From the NCBI GenBank assembly GCA_961205875.1, contig OY540816.1, forward strand, positions 22,702,701-22,766,700: a stretch of DNA of 64,000 nucleotides, given 5' to 3'. Origin of the DNA: Sialis fuliginosa. Taxonomy: Eukaryota > Arthropoda > Insecta > Megaloptera > Sialidae. The position numbers and the translations under genes are program-made. Under the pieces are notes generated by a model. That model made no database searches. It was not told where the DNA came from and saw only the letters and a list, made by a program, of their open reading frames with translations. Shown here piece after piece: positions 36,401 to 48,500 of this stretch. Each line of letters starts with the position of its first letter. The first letter of the stretch is position 1.

Positions 36401-39243
36401 GTGACACAGTTCTTTGGAGTTGATGTGAACCTTTCTTTCACTCTAGCGCCGAGCCCGTTCTCGACGCCGCTTTGTTTCGAACCTCTGGGTGTGCACAGTT
36501 CCTCTGTCGAAGACCTCGTGTGTTTCCTGAACACCGGTACGTTTGGGACAGCTTCTCGTCTTGGAGACTTGTGCTGCTGTTTCTTTTGTTTGCTGTGGTT
36601 GTAAGTGTTGTTTGGTAGCTCGTCAGTAGCGCCGGGACGTAGGTGAGGCGCTGCCGTATGCTGATGGTTCGCTACGGATGTGGGGGGCCGGCCTTTGCCG
36701 CTGCCCCTCGATTCCGACTGCCCTGCGTTGGCCGTGGCGGCCGGACTGGCGTCCGTTTGTGACCTGAAACAACACAACAGTCTTGTGTTAAATTTGAATT
36801 TTGGACTTTTTAATTCTTTTACAGGTACCTGCATATAAAACTTAAATTATACACAAATATTTAGAAACCCCCTTCCTTAGATACATGTTTAAAATTATAG
36901 CAAACAATATCACACTTTTAAATTTTGCTATCTTCTTTTCCAAAATAACTCTTTAAATAATTTCCCACTCACCGTATAATATATCCTATATTGAAAAAAT
37001 ACACACACTTCAACAAAACCAATGTGAGGTTATGAATTATGATAACAAACTCTCTATTTTAAAAATCATAAAAACACATCATACAGATATCATATCAAAA
37101 TATTAACCACAATAAAAAATATAAACCATTGTTCCAATAAAATAATTTTTAAACAAATTATTCACTGCAGTAAAACTTTATGAATGATTATTTCACAAAT
37201 ATAGAAAGTTAAATATTATAATTGTAAATATACATTATAACTACTGCATGTATTCACTTATTAGCAATAGTGATATATATATTCATTAGTAAACAAAAAC
37301 TAGGGAAATTAGAAATTAGGTATATAGAAATTCTGATAAGCTCCATGTGTCAAAGATAAGATTTTATCAGTATTGTTGATTAATTTCTATTATTTATTTA
37401 TACAACACAGTAAAGTATTTTTATTAAATTTGTTTAAGATAATCTTTAGTGTGTCACCATTTATCAAAATATTACTACAAAATACAAACAGACATGGAAA
37501 TATCAAATACAGTAAACAAATGTAAATAAGTAGAATAATTTGAGGTACCAAAGTTTATATTTTTATATATATTTATCGAAAATTCTAAAAAATAAAACAA
37601 TCTTCTATTAACTATCTAATCTAGCATAAATGTATGTTCCCTTTGGTCTTGGTTAGTTTGAGGTTATGTTTAACTTTGAATGATATTTGTATCTGTCACA
37701 TAAAGTTTAAATCTTTGTAAAAGAAAATATCACATGAAATGAGTTGTTGGGGGGTTAGAGGGGAAATATACTGTTAGAGAGTTTATTAATTCCCAAGTGT
37801 ATATGTATAGGAAGATTCTTCTATATAAATAGACATGGAATTATAAAAAACAAATAATTTATATACGTACCAAAAAAAAGTTTTTTTTTTTAAGTATAAG
37901 ACTTGGTAATTATTTAAAAAAAATGCCTAATTCAATCCATTTTATCCCAAAAGTATTTTTATTATGTATAATATATTTTTTACTGCAATTTTATTTAAGT
38001 TATATGTAAATGAAACTGTCAATTTAACCTAAATTTCTAATGTCAAAATAGCAATTGTTTAGTAACTAATAAAAAATTATATATTTATTTCCTTCTTGTG
38101 GATTCCTTAACTTTTCAGATTTTCTTCTGTTCTTTTAGAAACTTAGTTGGATAATCAATTTTATAAATTAGTCAAAGAATTTCCTTTATTGATTTCAAAA
38201 TGGCGTCCGCTCAAAATCGAAAAAAATTAATATAATATAAAATATTATGTCTGTTGTGTTTTTTCAGTGGAAGGTAAATATTGCTGAAAGACAGGGAGTT
38301 ACCGTTGGAGGGTTAAATGGGTAGGGTTGAAGGGTGGGGGGGGTACATACCTTCGCCTTCGCTTGTTTAGCGCTTCGGTGGATGCAGCCGACTGTGTGCG
38401 CTGTCGGTGCAGACGTTTGCGGGACTGGTGGTGGGGGGCCGGCAGTGGCCCCGACACAGACGCGGCAGCCGAGAGGCTAGCTGGATCGGCCATAGACGAT
38501 GATGGGGCTGCCTGACCGCCACCGGACCACTGCTTCACACATGCCCTAGACACTTTTACTTGTTTTGACCGAGCACTGAAAAACAATATTTATTCATATA
38601 AACCAAAAACAAAATATAATTTTTTCAGGTCTCAAAATTTCTCTTATAATCTGTACTAAATTAACTATTCGTTAAAAAAATATTAACACAAAAAACATGC
38701 AGTTGAATATTAAAATATAGTATAAATAGAACAAAAATATCATATTTTAGGTATTCTACCATTGTTAATATGTTGTATTACAACAAATATTTATTTTTGA
38801 CTGGGGAATAGCTGAATATACAAGTTGTTAGCAACTTTTTAATCAACATGTCTTTACTTTTTATTATTTGTAACTTGAAATACAAAAGATCTTTAAGTCC
38901 CCCAATGATTCTCACCCCTTCAATATTGTATTGCATAAAAAAATTACTTAAATAATGTTCCCATGCAAGTATTATTATACAAGGTTTTAAAGACCTTGAA
39001 GCAATACCAGGTTCTTTTTTTCAATTTTGACCTTATGGCACATTAGATTTAAGGTCATGTGAAATTAAGACAATTTGTTAAAACAAAAATCCTAAACACA
39101 TTAGCAATATTAATTACAACATAACCTAAGATTAAATTATTTTAATGATTTTTAAAAAGTTGTCATTTCCGATTTGAATTACGTTGATCAGTTGAAAATA
39201 AATTATGTAAAATTGAACAATAATTAAAAATTACGTACCTCAT
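27461..39243 (-). CDS. Trip12: E3 ubiquitin ligase TRIP12 (circadian trip), complete coding region
   Basis: Eighteen coding exons on the minus strand: 39243-39239, 38575-38351, 36763-35940, 35713-35531, 35465-35188, 34781-34470, 33751-33467, 33405-33109, 33050-32777, 32296-32082, 32020-31223, 30906-29898, 29841-29547, 29485-29251, 29192-28929, 28442-28224, 28148-27899 and 27837-27461. They sum to 2,114 residues; human TRIP12 has 1,992. The N-terminus (MSARSKQVK, then to about 440) is disordered, basic and Ser/Ala-rich. [20 protein letters not shown] begins an ARM-repeat region (about 440-800). A WWE domain ([15 protein letters not shown]) lies near 808-880. The HECT domain fills about the last 390 residues, with catalytic Cys about 2081 in [14 protein letters not shown], exactly 33 residues from the end as in human. 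It ubiquitinates nuclear substrates and controls their turnover. The five-base first coding exon (ATGAG) is inferred and is the weakest point, as is a GTTAGC donor at 28928. Confidence 0.93.
28455..28915 (+). mobile_element. 5'-truncated LINE fragment (reverse-transcriptase ORF C-terminus)
   Basis: In the intron between TRIP12 exons 15 and 16, the plus strand encodes [20 protein letters not shown], then [18 protein letters not shown], then [14 protein letters not shown], and stops at 28787. This 'R..A....FKLLN..I.C..LL....VPSR' pattern is the typical end of non-LTR retrotransposon polyproteins (Jockey/RTE-like). A 3' tail of TAAATAAATAAAAAAATATT type follows to about 28915. The insertion is opposite to the host gene and has no reverse-transcriptase core. 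Confidence 0.7.
33785..34445. repeat. AAGTACTT-type palindromic satellite in TRIP12 intron
   Basis: For about 660 bp the sequence is built of the self-complementary core AAGTACTT and relatives (CAAGTACTTT, TACTTGA, AAGTATTTT) in both orientations, with irregular AT spacers. It fills most of the intron between TRIP12 exons 6 and 7. The same kind of array fills an intron of the zinc-finger gene at 42755-43520. Confidence 0.8.
36764..38350. other. TRIP12 intron 2 (1.6 kb), no other feature seen
   Basis: AT-rich sequence with no coding frame, transposon end or RNA gene recognised. Confidence 0.5.
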
Positions 39244-40769
39244 TTAAATACAAAATTATTTATTGAAAATGTTATGAAATATCTCTAACTACTACGCCAA
39301 AGCTATTAATTTAGTATATTTTTCAAAAGTTCAATAACTAAAAACCATTAACACATTAATTGATTGTTATAAGAACACAACTATTCGAAAAATGTATGTT
39401 AATGATTATAAATCAATGAACAATAATAAAATGTATCAAAACCGCAATTATGAACATGTTAAATATTATACAGGATATAAAATTTTACATAATATTACTA
39501 CTTACTTCATTATTACAGCATTATCAAAATTATTTATTGATAAATAATAATACGTGCAGTGGAAAAACGATTACAATAACTGTCAAACAATAAAATTTAC
39601 CAAATGAAATTAAAATTTAAGTAAAAGAACGAAAAATTTTTCCATTGGAAATTGTTTGCAAATAAAACGTGATACATAAGAAAATAAATAAATATGAACT
39701 GATTCATCTAGGGAAAAATCAACCATTTGCAATATCTATTTATAAATAAAATTAATAAAATTGCTTGGGCAACGGATACTATTAGTTGTTTATTTAATCA
39801 TCAAAGCATTCATAAAATATTTAATAAGATTTCGCAGTTATCAATAAACAAAACATCGAGAAATATTTTTTCCAAAATTTTATAACAAAGAACCACCATT
39901 TTCGTACCTAACGCATGTAATATAAACGGCAATATTTAATTGTATTTTGAACGTACGTTTTTGAAACTTATTCCCACAAATAATTTACAAAATTAACTCG
40001 TATCTAAAAATAAATTTAACTGAATAATTTACCTGTGTCATTCAGCATAATTTACAGTAACTAGTCGATTCTCTACCACTTTGATTTTTTATCAACTGGC
40101 TACACTGTAAAACAATTCTTCCTTTTCCAAAATAAAATACAAAAAATCTTTATAACGTGTATAAAATACAGTCTAATGCTTACAAATATACATTACTGCG
40201 TTAACAGATTATTTACTTATTGAATACATTTTACAAAAACTGAATTTTAAACAGCTGGCAAATGTCTTTTACGAACGCTGTATAATCGATTCTCTACTGC
40301 AAGTTTACACAACTCTCAGCTGTGGCAGACATTTTATATTTTTGTCTACCAACATCAGAAAAATGTACAGAACTATATCACACAACCACTGATCTGCTAT
40401 TATTCTAGATTGCGGATACCTACAAAATATTTGAGTAGTTTTTTGATTCCATTGTTGAATTAGGATTTAACAATTAAAATAAAGTGCAGATATTCGCGTA
40501 TTGAAATTGAAATATAGTCCAATTTTTGATGTATCTAATGACAAATTTGAATTCCGTGAAATTTCTAACGTCCGTTAACGCATGCGTATAAACTATTTCG
40601 GTTCTTAGCGAAGTTCAATTTCAACCCTTACTTTTGACTTATAATCAATCCAGTCATGTCAATGGTATGAAATGTCATAAATGCGGAAAATTTAAAAATG
40701 AAATAAGATAAATGAAACAAAAATTCAAAATTATTTATTTATACAAGAATACAACAAAATAAATATAAC
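38576..40769. other. TRIP12 first intron, 5' UTR/promoter region and zinc-finger gene 3' flank
   Basis: Apart from the inferred start codon at 39243, this is non-coding. On the minus strand, a good donor (GACACAG|GTAAAT) at about 40032 suggests a 5' UTR exon upstream of it, so transcription may start around 40.1-40.45 kb. The downstream end of the zinc-finger gene (same strand) reaches 40770. Confidence 0.4.
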
Positions 40770-43700
40770 TTAATTATTATTAGGACCGTATAACAATTGT
40801 TTTAACGACTCTTCATTTATTGTGTGAAGTACATCTTCGTGTTCATTAATAAAATTTGTATTTGCAGAGTTTTCGTGAAATAACGCAGAATCTTGATTTT
40901 TAAATTCTTTTTCTTTTGGTGTTGATAAACATAAATTATGCATTTTATCTGTAGGCGAAGGAATATCAACTGGTGATAAAACCAATGAAAAAAAATCTGT
41001 ATTTTTAATAACGTCGATATTTTCATTCGTATCAATGATTTTATTATCGTTTTGTTTTTCTATCGATAAACCACTCTCTCCATTTTTACTATCGCCCTCA
41101 AATACAAACAATTTATTGTTTATAATATCTGCAGTGTCTGTTAAAAAAAATATGAATCAAATTTTCATCTACGATCATTTTTAACCAAGACAAATTACCA
41201 TTATTATTTTTGACCACCAAATCTCCGTTTGGACCTTTTTCAGCATTTATTTGCAACAGTTTCTGGAGTAGATCTCCAGACTGTCTGACCACAGTTCCTG
41301 GAGGTTGCGCTGGACATTTGTGTGTCCGCTGGCTCACTTTGTACCTGAAATTTTTGCCGCAAGCTGTACACTGGTAAGGCATAGCCCCCGTGTGGATTCT
41401 ACGGTGTACAAGATATGAAACCCTCTGTCGGAAACATTTGCCTGAGTAGAAATTATATATCGGTTATATTAATTGTAGAAAATGGGGAGATGTTTATTTA
41501 CATACTTTTCTCTTTTTTATATGTTGCAATAATTTTTTTTTTTATCAAACATTAAAATTGATAATTTTTTATTTGATTATTTGAAGAGAAAAGTAATATA
41601 AATATATTTTTATAACCAGGGCTTCGAACCGTTATTTTTTTTTTTTTTCGGTTTTCGTTCCGGTTCGAGCAAAAAAATATATTTCGGTTCGGTTCCGGTT
41701 TTCGTTCCGCAAAAAATAACGGTTTTTTCGTTTTTCGGTTCAGCTCCGAGTGATTAATTAAAAAAAAAAATTATCTGTATTAAAAAAAATGTTCTACCAT
41801 AATTTAGAATATTATAAGTGGGAAATAAGATCATGTTAACGCGCGTATTTTAACATGTACTGAACCGTAAAAACCGATATTTTTATTTCGGTTCTGTTCC
41901 GGTTTTCGTTCCGGCAAAAAATAACGGTTTTTCCGGTTTTCGGTTCAGTTCCGGTTCGAAGCCCTGTTAACACACAAAAAAAAAGAAATTAAATTACCGA
42001 TTGTTAAAACGACTCAATACAAAACAATTAGTAGCTTTATTAGTAGACAAGCTTCATCTCTGTTTAAATCTGAAATATAATAAAAATAACAGAATAGTTA
42101 GTCACTTTGCTGCATTTTTGTCACGGGACTTTCTTATACACAATTAAAAATTGAAATCTATTTGGTGACATAGTACTCTGGAACTATAAATCACAGAAAC
42201 TTCAGATTCATCTTAAAATGTTTGTTATAGAGTCTAGTTGTATGTATTAAAATTTCAAATCATTTTGATTAATCGTTTAGAAGTTACCACCTTTTAAGTA
42301 AAGTACATTAAAATAGTTATTATTTTAATCTGCAAAAATTTTATTCAAATTTGTGAATAAGGAAGTCAAAAGCGTCTAAAAATATTTTAAGTATAGCGCA
42401 TTTTAATTAAGGCAGAATCAAAACAAACAATTATTAATTTTTTTCAAAATTTTCTACCGCAAGTTTCACAGGCAAAAGGCCTCTCCCCTGAATGTATTCG
42501 CTGGTGGTTGTGCAGGGTAGACAGCTCCTTGAATGCGCGGCCACACTCTGGACATGCGTGCGGCTTGTCTGCACTGTGATACTGCATGTGCTTGTGGTAA
42601 GACTGTTGGAACGTAAATGCTTTGTTGCACTGAGCGCATTGGTATGGCATTTCTCCTAAAATTATTTATTATTTTTATACTTCAATACACCGGTATTTTT
42701 TTAAACTCAATAAGATTTTTAAAATCAGCATATCAAAATCTGAATAAGTTTAGGCAGAGCGGTCTCAAGTACTCAGTGAAAGTACTTGAAGTACAAGTAC
42801 CAAGTACTCAATAAAAGTACTTGAAGTACAAGTACCAAGTACTCAATAAAAGTACTTAAAGTAAAAGTACTTGAAGTACAAATACCAAGTAGTCAATAAA
42901 AGTACTTAAATTATTAAGTAATTGTTGCTGTTTTCAAATGTACTTCAAGTAAGAACTTGTTAAAAATAATCCAGTATTTTGAAATAGTTCTTGAAGTACT
43001 TTAAGCTATTATAAAGTATTAAATTCAAGTATTTATGATAAAATACTTAAAGTATTAGATACTTGCAATAAGGACTTAAAGTACTTTAAGCCATTTTAAA
43101 AATTATTATCTAGTTTAATTATTCAATTTATTAATTCAAGTGCTATGAACAAAGACTTGAAGTATTTGATACTTGAAATAAGTACTTAAAGTACATTAAA
43201 TTTAAAGTACTTTAATTGTTAAATTTAAGCATTAAATTCAAGTATTTCAAGTATTAGGTATTGGTTAAATGCTTCAGTACTTGAAATATTAAGTATTTTA
43301 AGATATTTTTAAATGGTAAGTACCTCTATATATTTTAATTGTTGAGTTTAAGTATTTAATTCAAGTACTTGAAGTATTAAACACTTGTTAAGTACTTCAA
43401 GTACTTTAAGCTATTTTTTAAATTTGAAGTATTTCAAGTACTTTAATTGTTAAATTCAAGTAATACATTTAAAAAATACTTGAAGTATTAAGTACTCGGA
43501 GTACTTTTTTAAGTATTGACAATGCTGTAGCAACAAATGATTATTTTATAAATATAGTAATTCTTAACATACGGTTTTAAATGAAAAAAACAGCGTCAGA
43601 AACAAAATTTCTTCTGACATTTCCTTGTAATAGTTCTCAGTTAAAATACAAACCTATTTATAAGAATTATAGATAATCTAAAACTGACCTGTATGCAATC

Positions 43701-44754
43701 TTTTATGTTTCTTCAAAAAATATTTTGTTGTGAACATCTTAGAACAAACGTCGCACTCCCACTGCTTATTATCATGGGTCTTCAAATGCGCGCACAGTTG
43801 CTGGTACTTACTAAACACCTTATCGCAAACGCCACAAGTCAAATTCACATCCGAACCATCCGCCTTACCCAAGTTAGGGAACCCGTAATGTGCTACCCTC
43901 ATGTGTACCATGAGACTTCCTCTCATTTTGAACTTTTTCGAACACAAGTGACACGGGAAGTTACTAGTGCCCCCTTGCTGTTCAGCTATCGTAGGATGTG
44001 CCAGACTGCAGTGCATATTCAATATTTGCTCGTTGTTGAACTGGAATCCACAAATATCGCATGAAATCAGTGATGGTTCTTCGACTTTTTTTATTTCCGT
44101 TTCTTTCTTCACGTTTTTTGGTTTGCTAATGTTATAATTGTCGATCCAATTGGTTTGTGTGGGACTTGCAAGTGAAGTTTTTTGCACTTCTTCGCTTGGA
44201 TTAGGCTTCACGTTGACAGCGACTGGAGTTATCTCAACTGCGTTACTTGTTAGAGTTGATAAGAAATTTGTCAACATTGATTTATTTGCATCATTTTTAT
44301 TAGTTGATTCAACGATATACAGACACTGCGGCTTATTGAATACACTTGTATCGATTGTATTTTGATTTACAATCGGAGCAGTTGTCATATTAACTACTTC
44401 AGATTTGTTCACGTTATCTTTAACACCTGTTTTTACACTAAATTCTTGCATTAACTTTTTATTCACATCTTGTTCAACGTTAGAAAACTGCTGGTTATTA
44501 AAATTATTAGTATTGTTTATTTTATTAGGTTCTGTTTGGTTATGGTTTGATATTTTTTGTATATTTTCCTGAAACAGTGGCTGAAGATGTCCAAACATGT
44601 GAATTGTTAGTTTATCGAGCCCTAGTAATAATTCTGAACATATGGGACACACTAAATGTCTTGTAGCGACACTGACTAAACTAACTCGAAGCGCATCTGC
44701 ATTTGTAAATGCTGGTTGCGAGCACAAAGGACACGGAATGAAATTAGAACACAT
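40770..44754 (-). CDS. C2H2 zinc-finger protein (probable transcription factor)
   Basis: Four exons on the minus strand: 44754-43689, 42655-42458, 41441-41199 and 41137-40770, giving 624 residues. It begins [16 protein letters not shown] and has an early [21 protein letters not shown] finger. A long Asn/Lys/Thr-rich linker (about 60-230) follows, then a run of classical fingers such as [62 protein letters not shown] and CETCGKCF. HTGE-type linkers are present in part. The last finger, [19 protein letters not shown], is degenerate: it ends H-K-C instead of a second His at normal spacing. The acidic tail ends LLYGPNNN. Fingers are split by introns at G|E and C|G, which restore normal CxxC-x12-H spacing. 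DNA targets are unknown. I do not recognise the orthologue. It is head to head with CCDC39. Confidence 0.88.
41617..41966 (+). mobile_element. hAT-like MITE with CAGGGCTTCGAACCG ends
   Basis: A 350-bp insertion in the zinc-finger gene's intron 2. The left end is CAGGGCTTCGAACCG and the right end is CGGTTCGAAGCCCTG, perfect inverted repeats of 15 bp. The inside repeats 'TTCGGTTTTCGTTCCGGTTC' phrases. CAGGG termini are usual for hAT elements. The 8-bp flanks do not match, so no target duplication is claimed. A truncated copy in reverse lies at 62801-63004. Confidence 0.75.
42755..43520. repeat. AAGTACTT-type palindromic satellite in zinc-finger gene intron
   Basis: Begins with three near-identical units of about 37 bp ('AAAGTACTTGAAGTACAAGT' plus 'ACCAAGTACTCAAT') and decays into irregular AAGTACTT, AAGTATTT and TACTTGAAG words. 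It shares words and palindromic core with the array at 33785-34445. Confidence 0.8.
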
Positions 44755-45578
44755 TGTTAATACTTTTAATTTTCGCAGTATTCAATATTACAAACTTGCT
44801 TTTTTCAATCAAACATCAAATCTTGATTCATTTTTTTTACACACAACAATTAAAAAAAACTTTTTCTTTCAACAATTAACATGAACCAACTGTCAAACTT
44901 TCAAACACAAAACTTTTATTATAAAATTGACGCGTGAAAAACTGCTTCATGACAGTAAATAAAATAAAATGAAGGCTTTCATTTTAAATGTGCCAATTCC
45001 TTCATATTGGTTTAAAAATAAATCAGAAGTATCACCACATCTGCTGGCACGAGTATACAAGCTAAAAATAGTCAAAAGTTGGGAAATTTCTTTGTAGGTG
45101 GAAGGATGAAGTAGACGCGATTGCCATGGCAACGTTTGTTGTCAAAATAAACAAGCAATTAATTGGGTTATGGGGTGAAATAAATAAGTTAAAAACCCGA
45201 TATTAGTGTTTTTTATGAAGAAATAACGCATTTTTAGCCAAAAACAGTAAGTAATAATTTATTTTATTATGGACTTAATTCATTGTTTTGTTATATTTAA
45301 TACATAAGACCCTTTTATACGAATTTTTAAAATAATTCTTTTAAAAATATTGCATGTAAGTAATTATTTATTTAATTAATTATTAAATATTAATTTATTT
45401 ATTTCAATAATGGAAAAATTTAAATGATTTCACAAGGAAACTTTAATTAATTGAGTCACTGCTTATACCAAGAAATCAATAACTAACAACATATTACCAT
45501 AGAATCATTAAATATAAACAAATCAATATATTTATTTTGATTAATGTCTACTTACTTCAGTCTAAAACCCATTGCAAA
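44755..45578. promoter_or_regulatory. Divergent promoter region, zinc-finger gene and CCDC39
   Basis: 824 bp separate the start codons. On the plus strand, a 5' UTR donor (AAAACA|GTAAGTAA) near 45249 and an acceptor (TTACTTCAG) at 45560 indicate that CCDC39 transcription starts upstream of about 45.24 kb. A TGGCAACG-type phrase near 45125 (CCATGGCAACG) resembles an RFX half-site, which would suit a ciliary gene; this is an inference from a short match. Confidence 0.4.
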
Positions 45579-48500
45579 ATGGTGAAATACTTTGACGAAG
45601 TCTTACAAGAAATAGGCTGGTCTAATGGGTTCAACATACCAATTGCTAACGAGGAGAACAAAGCTCTTGAAGCAGAGTTTGAGAGGCTCCTTGCAAGGAA
45701 GAATGAACTAACCGCTAAAGTCAGTAAACTAAACGAACGTACTGCAAACCTCAAAGAGCATTCTGCGCACATACAAAAGCAAGAGAGCGAAGCACAGTTT
45801 CTGATAACGACATCAAATAACCAGCTTAAAGATTTGACTGAACAGAATGTCCTGCTTGAGAAAGAATGTGAGGCGATTCAAAGGAGCACAGTAAAGGTAA
45901 AATATTATTTAGATATTATATTTTATACTGACTGAATTATATTACAGATGCATAAAGAAAAGAAAGATTTAGAAGAACGTTACAATAACTTACAAAAAAT
46001 TGTTTCAAAAACTGTAACTCAAATTGACCGGCTCAAGAAAACTGTCTTGGTTGACAGTGAAGCTTTAAAAATGTGGGAGAATGCTTTAAAACAGTCCGTA
46101 GATGATAATGAAATAATAAAATCGTATTCTAAAGAAGACCTGCAGCGTATTAAAGATCTGGAACTGCGGAGAAGTAAAGCTTGCGAAGAGGTCGTAGAAA
46201 GAAGGAAGACAGTAGATAAAATGGTGACTGAAGTTACTATGTTGGAGCTAGTGGTTGAAAAAACATCAGCAATGTATAAACAGGCTCTTGCGGAACGCAA
46301 AAGGCTTATAAACCAGTGGTCAAATACGGTCAAACAGTTAAGGCAGAGGGACAGCGATATTATTAAAGCAAAAGAGGTATATTTTAATAATTTATTATTT
46401 ATTGAAGTTTTTAATTTTCATTTAAATAATATTTTAGGAAATTCAAGTATTAAGAGAAGTGATAAAAACAAAAAAAGAATCGTTAGATGATGAAAAACAG
46501 TTTTTGAAAAACCAGTTAAAAAATAATAAAGAAACTGAACAACGTATTGGAGAATTAAACAAAGAACTCAACGAAAAGAGGCAGAAAAAGAAGGATATAA
46601 TTCAACGAATTCATGATTACACCAATGAGGTAAAACTAAAATAAAAAGCGTTAATATTTATTAATAAAAATTTATAATTTCAGCTCGATATTCAAAAACG
46701 TGAAATAGAAATGATTTCAAATGATACAGTAAGTGAAAGAAAATGGAAGAAAGCATTGCTCAAAGAAAAGGAAGAAACGATAAACAAACTGAAGAAACTG
46801 AAAGAAGAAATCGAAGAAATTAAAGTGAAAATTAAAGATTTTGATGAAAACGCGCACCTGGCTAATTCTAGAGTGCAGAACCTACAAGCAATCGTCGAAG
46901 AGAGGCAGAAGTCTATTAAAAAACTAGAACAAGACATACGTAAGATAGAAAGATATTAAAACAATTTTCTTCGACATTAAATTGTTTTTTTATTTTAGTT
47001 AATATCGAAAGCGCAAACTACAGAACTCAGAAAAGTTTAAATGAACTAATTGAAGAAGAAAAACTGTACATTTCCGATGCTAGAAACATAGAAGCAAGAA
47101 TCCGGACTTTGGAAAAAGAAAAAGACAACTTAGATACCGAATTACTGAAATCAAGAGAAATAACTTACAATATTGAATACAAATTAACGAAGATGACATC
47201 GAAAATACAAAAAATAGAGCAAGAAAGAGAAAATAAGATATCTAAAGAAGATGCAGAAAGGATAAAAGAATTACAAGATGAGCTGGAAGAGAAGAATACG
47301 CAGAACGAAATCATACAAGCACAGCTGTTATCATTTAACGATGAAATCAGAAACATGAATATTGCAATTGAAAAAAGTTCGGTTGAGCTGGAAAAAATAG
47401 TAAATATCGACGCAAGTCAAGTTTCTATTTGATTTTAATCATGTGTTTAATATTTTACAGAGGGATAAAGTCCTAGAAAAGAAGTTGCTAATTGAAGGAG
47501 CAGAAAAACAAGAGAAGGTCGTTCAGTTACGTTGCCAGCAAATGCAAGTCGAGGAGAACTTACTAAAATTGCAAGTGGCACAGGTTCAAAAAATGCTGCA
47601 ACATCAGAGGGATGAACTTTATAGTTTGGAAAAGACTCAAGTCGAATTTGAAGCCGTAAGATTTAATTTTAAAAATTCTACGAAAGTTAATAATATTGTT
47701 GTTTTATTTCAATAGGCTGTGAATGAAAGAAAACTGGAGATTGATCTTCAGAAAGATATGCTGCTAGTGCAGAAAAGAGGGCTGTCAGAAGATATAGGGA
47801 AGTTAAAACAGGAAAGTAAAGAGAGGCTCATTAAGTTAGATCAGTATAAAAAACGGTAAGTTAAAAAATTGGTAAATATTCAACTAGCTGTAACTTTGGT
47901 AAAAATGGTCGTAATGGGTTAAAAAAAAAGGAAATTAAAGTTTGAAATCTCTAGTTTACAATGCCTTTAAAAACGTTTATTTTTATTAACATCTTAAAAA
48001 GTTACAGGTTGATAAAGGGTGCGCCGAAAAATTTCAATTTTTTACTATGGGAACTTGTAAATTTGAAATATGTTGTTTGAAAGCTTGGAACATGGGCTTT
48101 AAAATGCTTTTTTGATTTTTTTTTCTACGATTTTTTTTTATCAAGTTATTAAAATTTTCAGTCTAAATCGTCGTTTTTACTTCATAACACTATAAATTGA
48201 ACAAATTGTACAAAATTTAAAAAACGGTATTTTAAAGCGTTTATCTAATTTTCAGTTCTTTTGAGTAATTTACGATTGATCAATTTTTAACTAAGCTATA
48301 ATAAATTAATTGTTTTTAATCAAAATAGTGAAAATTTTCGGCGCACTCTTTATCTACCTGTAACTTTATAAAACGCAAATAAAAATAAAATTTTTTGAAA
48401 GAATCTTCAAGTAGAGATTTCAAGCTTTAATTTCCTTTTTGAAAAATTTCATTCTGACCATTTTTACCAAAATTACAGCTATTTGAAAATTACATAATTC

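Noticed and set aside
36055..36604. Several plus-strand frames over the TRIP12 N-terminal exon
   Set aside because: Antisense shadows of a low-complexity Ser/Ala/Arg-rich exon.
42755..43520. CRISPR-like array
   Set aside because: The spacing is irregular, units are palindromic short words, and the setting is an intron in an insect genome.
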